In this document: positions 56,883 to 64,000 of the stretch, piece by piece | Layout: each line of letters starts with the position of its first letter | Position numbering within the stretch: position 1 is the first letter of the stretch | The notes under the pieces: model-generated | Seen by the model: the letters and a program-made list of their open reading frames with translations, nothing else | Database searches by the model: none | What the model was told of the DNA's origin: nothing | Program-made: the position numbers and the translations under genes | Source of the DNA: Agapanthus africanus | Taxonomy: Eukaryota > Streptophyta > Magnoliopsida > Asparagales > Amaryllidaceae | Reading direction: 5' to 3' | Assembly (NCBI GenBank): GCA_030015575.1 | Contig: CM057342.1 | Coordinates: 264,578,867-264,642,866 of the forward strand | Length of the DNA: 64,000 bases

Positions 56883-59747
56883 TGATTGATTTCTATTTTA
56901 GAGAAGTGTAGTAACCAATCAATAACGGTGTCGCGTGTAGCTAGACCGAGATAAGTCCGGGTCGTCCTCAGGAATATGTGGAATCTTTTAATCTTTGTTT
57001 AGACGTGTTGATTAGGAAGAGGAAGAAGAATAAATAATAGTGAAGAATAGTTATAGAATCTAGATCTACATTAAACACGGATGTAGAATATAGATCTAAT
57101 TTAAAGACGGATGTAGATTTTATACCCGAAGAGGGCTTGTAGGGTTCGTTAAGATTTAGTAGTCATGTATGATTAACTAAAGATTACTCCTTTTATCTTT
57201 TAATAGATTTAAAACTAGATCGACAGAGATGCATGTAGATTAGGGTTTTTGGAGGAAACAGGGTTCCCACTCTTAACCCTTATCTTTACATGGATCTCCG
57301 TTCATGTCTAGCCTTTAACAAAACAATTGTTAATTGTTCATATCAGAATTTTGCATTATTATATTCCCCATTCTTAATCATATTGCAAATAAACAGGTGT
57401 TTTTTATCCATGTCTGCTAAATAGTTACAGGTTCTCGGAACAATACAGTGAAAATGGTGAAAAGATGCTACAAATGTGAGATTGCGACCAACAAATAGAT
57501 GAATCTATAAGATGCCGCCTACCAGTTTGAGGAAAAAACGAAGATCAGCAAAGAGTTCGATTGCACAAAGTACAAAGGCAGCACAAAATTCAAGACTTCA
57601 ACACGAAGCAAACTGTAAAAGTCCACAACATTCTGCACTGTGGAAATCTGGAAGAAAATAGAAGATATTCTGAGAAACCAAGTAAAAAAAACAGAAGAAA
57701 ACAGCAACATGAAGCAACCCAGAGGAAAAGAGCCAGAGAACATTCAAAACGGCCGCAGTTCCGCGGCCATATAGAACACGTGTCGGTGCGTGTCGGTGGG
57801 AGTCGGTGCATTGACCCGGTGTTCTTAGGGTAGTTTTGTAATTTTAGATGTGGATCAGATATAAACTCTAGGGTTTCTCCTATCTATAAATAGGAAGCCT
57901 ACAGCTCTTTTTGGAGCATGGCTCTTTTAATTTCTAGATTTAAAATTTCAATTCCCTTGTAAATGTTCAAGGCTGCATCAATAAAAGTAAGTTTTTATTT
58001 TGAATCTTTCTTATCTGCAATTTTATTTCTCTGCAATTTTTTTACCTGTCTTTATTTATCTGCAAGTTAATTAGGTTAATAAGAAAAATAAAAAAAATAA
58101 TAAATTCTATTGTTAATTCCCTAATGAGTGAGTAGTTCCTCACTTGTTAGGGTTAGATTTGGGGAAGGTTTGAGAGATGGAAATCTCTCACTCCTTTCTT
58201 GTCCGCATAACTTTATAAATAGGACTCTATGTAAAACAATCACCCACCGCTCACTACGGCATCCTATCCTACGAAATAGCGGTGATTCCCTAGTTAGACC
58301 AGTTGTGGTTGATTTAGATAGAGGTTAGGGCTAAGAATTAAGAAAGGACGGACAAGGGCCAAAAGGAAGAAACGAAGTTTCTTCCTGATCGCGCTAATCC
58401 CCTTTGTTAATTATTGCCTTAACACCTAAGTTCTTAATTAGGGAAAAGAAAGCGGTGAGTAGAATTAACTTTCCAAACTAACCTAATCCTAACCCTTACA
58501 AGGTTTTAATCTAAATCAAATTCAATCTCAGTTTTTATAGAAAATCAAAACCTACCACAAATAGGAATTGATTCGTTAGAACAATAAGAAAAGACACGTT
58601 TTCCCTGTGGACCGACCCGTACTTAACCGGCTAGCTACCAAGCGACACCATCTTGATTGCGGTTAATTCTTTGATTTCAAAACACATACGCACAACAACT
58701 CTCCCAATCATTAATCTAATCTCAAATCGTGGTCATGACTATCAATGAATTGATAGCGCGTCCGATTAGGATGTTAACTATTCTTTTGATAAAGTTTATA
58801 AACTTTATAGAACGTAAAAGGAGTTGAAGGATTTTTTCATCTATTGATCTACCCTAATCCTACGAACCTTATCAAGCGGAGAATTACTCGCGCATGATGG
58901 AGATAAAAGAACGGATAGAGATCATAATGTAAATAAAGAAAATAAAATGCAATAAGAATAAAACAACTACCTTTATTAATCAACTTGATCAATTACACTT
59001 TGTTCGTTTAGAAAGTGATTACAAAAACCCTAGTTTGCTTCTCGATCTCTTCTTAAGGAGGTAGATGAACAGCTGATGATCAACCTGGATTCTTGAGTCG
59101 TCTTGGACTTTGTGATCTCGTCGGTTTAATGATTTCTTGGTTTAGCCATCGGTCCTTTATATAGCCCCAAAGCCAGAAACTAAAGATCCCCAGAATTAGT
59201 GTTAGTTGTAGCAAATTCAGCCTGAAAATCACAACTCCTGACTCGCTGAATCGGTCGTGGATCCGCCGCATATTTTTATTCTTATGACACATGGAGATTT
59301 AGATGATGTCTAGAACTTGAAAATATTTCCTAAGTCTCTACCAGTATTGATTCTTTGATTTTATCTAACTTCATCGGCAGATTTCTGATTCCCTGTATCT
59401 CAACATCTCGATCTCCCGATCTGAACTAAACCTTGCACAATATCTCAATGAATAATGTTAGTAATATTTGGTATTATTGAGATATTATCCTAACTATTTG
59501 ATATGATATTATATTTTAAGAATATTGGTTAAGGATATTTGATATGATATGCATATTATCAAAATATTATATAAATATTATATGCATACATTTTCCTTCA
59601 TAATATTAATTATAATATATAAACATATAAAAATAGATATTTTGCAGATAAACCCTCATATGTTTCATATTTATAATAAACACCTTTAAATATCTAAGAA
59701 AATTAAGGAAAATGTTATATCAAATATGCAGTATTTTCAACTGAACA
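56883..59747 (-). repeat. Element D 5' LTR (about 1484 bp without insertion G)
   Basis: On the plus strand it runs from TGATTGATTTC to CAACTGAACA. It matches 1-373 plus 10574-11672. It is interrupted by G at 57335-58710. The minus-strand TATA box is near 59153-59162. The right TSD copy is expected at 59748-59752 (GGTTG); its partner is outside the window. Confidence 0.9.
57335..58710 (+). mobile_element. Athila-type solo LTR (element G, 1376 bp)
   Basis: It starts TGTTCATATC, ends CTCCCAATCA and is flanked by TTAAT at 57330-57334 and 58711-58715. Its last 100 bases (GACCGACCCGTACTTAACCG, GGCTAGCTACC, then GATTGCGGTTAA) resemble the end of D's own LTR read on the opposite strand, so it is a related family in opposite orientation. 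TATA box TCTATAAATAGG is near 57882-57893. There is no interior, so it is a recombined solo LTR. Confidence 0.85.
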
Positions 59748-59752
59748 GGTTG

Positions 59753-60057
59753 TGACTGCAGGAATCGACATGCCGGTATTCCGTGACATCGAGATTGATA
59801 CGAGATAGGCCGATGACTTGATTTCGCCCCTCTGCCGCCCCGTGCATGCCATCGTTCCGGGAAGTGGGGGCGGCGGTTTGGCAAGCATGGCCAGCCGTTT
59901 GGACACGAGTGAGCGCGTCCACCATCATTGTGAGTCTGTCGATCCGTACGGATAAGGTCTCGACGATGTTGGGAAGTGGAGTAGAACCGTCCCTGCTTCC
60001 ATTGTAGAGGACGGGATGGTACGTGCCGGGATCTCCGTTGTGATGATTGCTGGTCAT
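59753..60057 (-). pseudogene. Start of gag-like ORF of element E, cut off by element D
   Basis: The minus-strand frame from ATG 60057 begins MTSNHHNGDPGTYHP and has LPNIVETLSVRIDRLTMMVD, a likely short coiled coil. It starts about 50 bases after the PBS, as gag does, and runs straight into D's LTR at 59752. The lineage is not recognised; the PBS form suggests a non-chromoviral Ty3 element. Confidence 0.55.
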
Positions 60058-60107
60058 TATATCGAAGGCAGAAAATCAACTTTTTTGGTGGAAAGGTCTT
60101 TCATTTT

Positions 60108-60122
60108 CCACAGACGGCGCCA
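60108..60122 (-). promoter_or_regulatory. Element E primer binding site
   Basis: The minus strand reads TGGCGCCGTCTGTGG, two bases after the LTR end ...CTCCATCA. This sequence is a widespread plant LTR-retrotransposon PBS. Confidence 0.8.
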
Positions 60123-60124
60123 AC

Positions 60125-61004
60125 TGATGGAGGTTAGTATCTCTCTCAGATGTTGTCCTCCATCGATCTTGTTGCCAGCGGTGCTGAACGGTTGAGATTT
60201 GATACGAGGGTTGAGCGTGTGGATCTCACTTGGTTGTTGGATATTGTTGACGCCGAGCTACTTACAAGGGAAGTCCCGAGGTGGGAAACCACCGTAGGAC
60301 CCTCCAACGATCAAGTAAGTACTGAGAAATATTGAGGCAGAGTAGCGGCGTATTGGATTGAGTTCGAGTTATCTGAATCGTCTGGAGAGGTTTATATAGC
60401 GGTCGCATGGAGCGAGCCGTTGCGAGATTCTTGCCGTCCGTTACATCCTTGTGTTACGTTCGCGTTGATGGCGGGATACGCCCGCTCATTAATGGCGAGA
60501 TACGCTCATTAATAGCAAGATACACTAGCGTGGAATGGGGGACGTGAAGCGGCGGAGATTTTGTCGTGGTGAGATGCATAGAGCCGCCCGTGCTCCATGC
60601 TCCCGGCCAGACGGGGAGGCCAAGAAAGCTCAGCTCTGTAACAACTCGGAGACGAGCGAAAAGACTGAGAAAGCTCAGCTCTGTGACAGCTCGGAGACGA
60701 ACGGGGAGACTAAGAAAGCTCAGCTATAGGATAGTTCGGAGACGAGCTAGGGAGCTGAGAAAGCTCAACTCTATGATTGCTCGGAGACGGGCAATGGCTA
60801 GTGGTCAGGCGAAGAGGGAACGTATTCCGGGAAGGTCTTTTAAAAGGTCGAGTGCAACCTCCGAGGCGAGGCGCCGAGAAATGTCCCCAATGTATCATAC
60901 TTATTCCAGCTCCGTACTCTCCAGAAATCTAGTAGGATTACATGGACGACACGTCCTCTGCTATATATTGTAATCTGGAAAATTCCCACTTATGAGCATC
61001 ATCA
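60125..61004 (-). repeat. Element E 5' LTR (about 880 bp)
   Basis: On the plus strand it runs from TGATGGAGG to CATCATCA; the right end is provisional because no partner LTR or TSD is visible. The minus-strand TATA box GCTATATAAA is at 60391-60400. It contains a 48-bp tandem repeat. Confidence 0.65.
60612..60790 (+). repeat. 48-bp tandem repeat in element E LTR, four copies
   Basis: The unit is built on AAGAAAGCTCAGCTCTGTGA followed by a CTCGGAGACGAGC-type segment. The copies diverge by about 10-20 percent by eye. Confidence 0.85.
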
Positions 61005-62170
61005 ATCGTGGAGGACGAGACAAATGGAGGGATGTGGTCAACCTTTTCTGAATATGTATAAAGAAATTCTCAGACTAAAGGGGTATCAAAAGGCTTGTTT
61101 AACGGTTTGTTTAGAAACCTCTAATAAATGATAAGTTGCTTACTGTTGATTAACTAACAAAGAGAGGCGAATGTTGATCGAATATCATTTTGTACGGTTG
61201 TGGAGAACAAAAACCACTAATCGTCTATTTTGCTGCCGCTCCGTATTTCATACTTTTCTTAGAAGGATTACAGCACGCATGGGACAACTTCGTTGGTATG
61301 GCCTCTCTTTCTTGGCTTGCTTGCTCTTTTCACCGATGTCTTTGATCCGGTCCGGGTTAATAGGGGCTTAGACCTTCACTAGTCCTACTCGGAAGCAAGG
61401 GAGTAGGGAAAGAATACACCTCAGGCGTATACGCGCACTCGCGTATACACCATATAATCGGGCTACTGTCGGTCTTTAAAAAGACCGCAGAGCCCTGTTT
61501 TCTTATTAAAAAACTACTTTATTTGAGTTTCATGATAGATTATCGGCCCGAACCAAGAACGGAAACAGATTCGACTCACTCTCGTATGGCTCGCCCTCGA
61601 GCCCTGGGCGGGTCGGCCGGGTCTTTCCCTGTTGTTCTGTTCCCGCCACGAGCAAAGAAAAATGCAGGTTCATTACGATATGAAAACAAGTAGTAGTGTT
61701 TGGAGAGGGATCACCACGGTTCATATGTTCCTGGAACAGTGGAAATACATGATCCAAAGAAAGTTTCAGCTGGTAGAGACATATATACATGGCGAGGGAG
61801 GCCATGCAAATTAACCCCTTCATAATTTTCTTCCGATATATAGACTGAACAGCCGAGTCCAATTCACGTCAGCAAGACCCGTCTTTCATCATGTCCCTGT
61901 TTTGCAATGAAATGTGCAGGATGGCTTTGCAGGTCTTTCAACCTTTATATACGTTTGCAACAGACTCTACACAACTCGAGCAATGCACGAGATCAAGAAA
62001 GCATTATATACCCGAAGAAACCAATTTTATAACTGAAACTGAAAAAGAAATATCTATTGATTTATGATTTAATTTACAGTTATCTTCCAAAGATTAATTT
62101 ACCATCAACCCGCAAATATACGCGTAAATAAAATAGCAACTAAAAAAAAAAATCAACGCGCAGAAGCAAA
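61005..62170. other. Intergenic region; possible organelle-derived stretch
   Basis: No confident gene. The stretch about 61150-61860 has higher GC, short palindromes (CGGTCTTTAAAAAGACCG at 61470-61487) and a style reminiscent of plant mitochondrial intergenic DNA. Open frames of 60-110 codons on both strands are unrecognised. The last 200 bases are AT-rich and carry GCATTATATACCC near 62003, a possible TATA element for CHMP1. Confidence 0.4.
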
Positions 62171-62228
62171 CCGATTTTCTAAGCGATCGTCTCCCTTCTT
62201 CTTCTCATCATCAACTCCTCTCTCCCCC

Positions 62229-62261
62229 AAACCCTAACCCTAACCCTAACCCTAACCCTAA
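62229..62261 (+). promoter_or_regulatory. Telo-box array (AAACCCTAA plus CCCTAA units) in the CHMP1 5' UTR
   Basis: Five uninterrupted CCCTAA units follow AA and end 18 bases before the ATG. The telo-box AAACCCTAA is a known plant promoter/5'-leader element of growth-related genes, bound by Myb-type telomere-repeat factors. Five units exceed the usual one or two. Confidence 0.75.
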
Positions 62262-62278
62262 TTGAATTCATCGCCATA

Positions 62279-62890
62279 ATGGGAAACACCGAGAAGCTCA
62301 TGAACCAGATCATGGAGCTCAAGTTCACGTCCAAGTCCCTCCAGCGGCAGGCCCGCAAGTGCGAGAAGGAGGAGAAATCGGAGAAGCTGAAGATCAAGAA
62401 GGCGATCGAGAAGGGCAACACCGACGGCGCCCGCATCTACGCCGAGAACGCGATCCGCAAGCGCAGCGAGCAGATGAACTACCTCCGCCTCTCCTCCCGC
62501 CTCGACGCCGTCGTCGCCCGCCTCGACACCCAGGCCAAGATGCAGACCATCGGAAAGTCCATGTCCAACATCGTCAAGGCCCTCGACTCCTCCCTCTCCA
62601 CGGGGAACCTCCAGAAGATGAGCGAGACCATGGACCAGTTCGAGAAGCAGTTCGTCAACATGGAGGTGCAGGCCGAGTTCATGGAGGGCTCCATGGCGGG
62701 CTCCACCAGCCTCTCCACCCCCGAGGGGGAGGTCAACAGCCTGATGCAACAGGTCGCCGACGATTACGGCCTCGAGGTCTCCGTCGGGCTGCCGCAGGCC
62801 GCGGCCCACGCCATCCAGGGGAAGGAGAAGGAGACGGTCGACGAGGACGACCTCTCGAGGAGGCTCGCAGAGCTCAAGACCAGGGGATAG
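62279..62890 (+). CDS. CHMP1: Charged multivesicular body protein 1 (CHMP1, ESCRT-III)
   Basis: A single uninterrupted 203-codon frame, the same length as the plant CHMP1A/B proteins. It starts [20 protein letters not shown] with the basic helix 1 ([20 protein letters not shown]), then the helix 2-3 hairpin ([20 protein letters not shown]) and the acidic C-terminal half. It ends in a MIM1 motif ([16 protein letters not shown]) that binds the MIT domain of Vps4/SKD1 and LIP5. The protein helps finish ESCRT-III-driven membrane scission at multivesicular endosomes; in plants it is needed for sorting of auxin carriers and for autophagosome handling. Third positions are almost all G or C in the first half, unlike the AT-rich flanks. 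ATG 62279 is the first start after the telo-box array. TAG ends it at 62888-62890. No frame damage, so it is probably functional. Confidence 0.97.
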   Translation: MGNTEKLMNQIMELKFTSKSLQRQARKCEKEEKSEKLKIKKAIEKGNTDGARIYAENAIRKRSEQMNYLRLSSRLDAVVARLDTQAKMQTIGKSMSNIVKALDSSLSTGNLQKMSETMDQFEKQFVNMEVQAEFMEGSMAGSTSLSTPEGEVNSLMQQVADDYGLEVSVGLPQAAAHAIQGKEKETVDEDDLSRRLAELKTRG

Positions 62891-63102
62891 AGATGATGGT
62901 ATGGTTCCTCCATCTACTCGACTTTCGCATTCTATCAAGTTAGCATTTTGATTTGATTGTGGCTCTTGTTCTGCTATCGAACTAGAATTTTCTTGCCTTT
63001 ATACATATCTATCCTAATACGAAGGTAGCGAGCTGAAAGCCTGGGAATAGATGGTATAACTTTCCGATCTTTTGCTATTGAATTAATGATATTGATAGAA
63101 TT

Positions 63103-63560
63103 GTGTTGGTTGGACTGTTGGGATGTTTGATCGTGATGACCGTTGTCCATGAAATGGTTTGTGATGGTAGGATGTAGTATATGTGAGAATCCTAATGACA
63201 ATTAAGCTGATTTCACTTATGCCTTAGCCAATTTCTTGCCTTATGTGTTAGGTGTGATTTTCAATAGTAAATCCCGTCAGATTGCATCTTCAATTGTATT
63301 ATGGACAAGTTTAGGTTGATCTGAGTAGTCAACCCTTGGTGGTAAAACTTTGTTGTTTGGATTGCTGGTGTGTGAATTGCAATGAGTATTGTCCATGAAT
63401 AGTTTGTGATGGTAGTATGATACTTTTAGCTGCTTATGCTTGTCATAGCCTAGCCTCAGAGTTGGCCGAGCTTTTAAATTAGCACATATATATTGTCATA
63501 TTGCAGCTTTGTGTATATCGTCACCAAGTTCAGACCAATTTGAAGGGTGGCCCTTTGGTT
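63103..63560 (+). repeat. Diverged tandem duplication, offset about 246 bp
   Basis: 63103-63173 and 63350-63418 share TTGGnTGnTGG, ATTGTCCATGAA-type and GTTTGTGATGGTAG segments in order. Weaker similarity continues (CAAGTTTAGG near 63306 and CAAGTTCAGA near 63526). Confidence 0.65.
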
Positions 63561-63850
63561 GGATGAGCTTAACATGTTTGTTTGACTTCTTATTTACTTG
63601 ACCTTGAAGTTTCATCCCCTTCCCTTCCTTTTTTTTTCCTTCTTCCTCTCTTACAACTGTGTTGACCAGGAACATATCAATAAAGGATTGGTAGAATTTT
63701 CACAATTGCTCATACAAACTTTGATGTCTGTATATCCATGGGGGTTAAGAGAATTGAAAGGGCAAGAGAGCTGTGTTAATAGGTTCAAAGGTTAAGTGAT
63801 GCAACCAAAAGAGGAGATTAGATCAAACTTGTAGTTTAGTGAAGGTGTAA

Positions 63851-63876
63851 CCCCCCCCCCCCCCCCCCGGGGGGGG
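63851..63876. repeat. C18G8 tract in an inverted repeat
   Basis: Eighteen C then eight G, framed by AAGGTGT (63842-63848) and ACACCTT (63877-63883), which are complementary. It is either a real hairpin/i-motif/quadruplex-prone locus or an assembly or polymerase artefact. Confidence 0.8.
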
Positions 63877-64000
63877 ACACCTTGCAACTGTAAAAAGAAA
63901 AACTTTGTTAATTCATCCATGGAGGCTTTCTCGACCATTTGAGCCGTGGTCATAGACGGCCCGATATTGATTCAAGAAGGTTTAATAAAAGTAACAATGG

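Larger units (their letters stand above)
1..59747 (-). mobile_element. Athila-like Ty3/gypsy retrotransposon (element D), heavily nested
   Basis: This is the base layer of the nest and reads on the minus strand. From right to left it has a 5' LTR (56883-59747), a tRNA-Asp-type PBS (56863-56880), a leader, gag, protease, RT/RNase H, integrase, an AT-rich 3' region, a PPT (11673-11684) and a 3' LTR (11672 down to 1). The gag signature YNQGWRNHPNFSW and the RT box FMDDFS are typical of Athila. Base 1 aligns with about 56902 of the 5' LTR, so roughly 19 bases of the 3' LTR tip and its TSD lie outside the window. It is interrupted by B1 (374-10573), C (15297-52522) and G (57335-58715). Taking out C together with one GGGAG copy restores the RT frame at an [10 protein letters not shown] junction. 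Several in-frame stops make it non-functional. Confidence 0.9.
62891..64000 (+). other. CHMP1 3' UTR and downstream region
   Basis: No second gene is evident. CAATAAAGG at 63677-63685 is a possible distal poly(A) signal. Most of 63100-63560 is a diverged tandem duplication. A C18G8 tract follows at 63851-63876. I see no terminal feature of a transposon. Confidence 0.5.

Noticed and set aside
59737..60079. Two overlapping minus-strand frames as a host gene
   Set aside because: Their position 50 bases from a PBS and the break at D's LTR make one of them a gag start of element E and the other its shadow.
62229..62261. Interstitial telomere or chromosome end
   Set aside because: Only five units, directly in a gene leader; fits a telo-box array better.
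62258..62938. 226-codon frame on the minus strand opposite CHMP1, and a 194-codon frame in another plus frame
   Set aside because: Both are shadows of a GC-rich coding sequence; low-complexity Leu/Gly/Val and Arg/Pro/Gly content, and no family features.

Overview
This is plant nuclear DNA. The window is a nested stack of LTR retrotransposons ending beside one ordinary cellular gene. Evidence for a flowering plant is the set of Ty3/gypsy lineages (Athila, Tat), a Ty1/copia derivative primed by tRNA-Met, and an intact CHMP1 (ESCRT-III) gene. The very GC-rich third codon positions of that gene suggest, but do not prove, a monocot. I see no bacterial-style gene, CRISPR array, rRNA or tRNA gene.

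Layout. (D) The oldest large layer is an Athila-like element on the minus strand, from base 1 (its far LTR tip lies outside the window) to 59747. Its 3' LTR is split by (B1), a 10.2-kb plus-strand element at 374-10568 with TSD TCTTA. Its reverse transcriptase is split by (C), a giant plus-strand Tat-lineage element at 15297-52517 with TSD GGGAG. C carries (F), a 3.06-kb probable solo LTR at 32599-35656 (TSD CCCTC), and (B2), a second B-family copy at 39668-49697 (TSD GGGTT). Without the B2 insertion C is about 27.2 kb, and without F as well about 24.1 kb. D's 5' LTR holds (G), an Athila-type solo LTR at 57335-58710 (TSD TTAAT). D itself landed in (E), whose LTR, PBS and gag start remain at 59748-61004. 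From about 61005 the DNA looks like low-copy host sequence, with the single-exon CHMP1 gene at 62279-62890.

How the parts work. C encodes a 5' ORF with SVFDRL-type repeats, gag, protease, RT, RNase H, an extra RNase H and integrase on the plus strand. Between pol and the 3' LTR it carries a long repeat field and then a minus-strand, intron-containing gene related to the plant mobile domain (PMD) family. Both coding units are dead, but mostly by nonsense codons of the C-to-T / G-to-A kind; reading frames and splice sites are largely preserved. The B family has no usable genes: its inside is a decayed Ty1/copia polyprotein, and both copies share much of the same decay, so it was mobilised in trans after it died.

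The most unusual signals are in the non-coding parts of C. There are four copies of a cassette of about six hairpins whose arms differ from one another yet stay complementary. There are 12 pairs of G-boxes (CACGTG) at an exact 10-bp step in the LTR. There is also a family of short perfect palindromes with a fixed AT core and changing arms. All coordinates were read by eye; percentages of identity, insertion dates and database matches were not computed.
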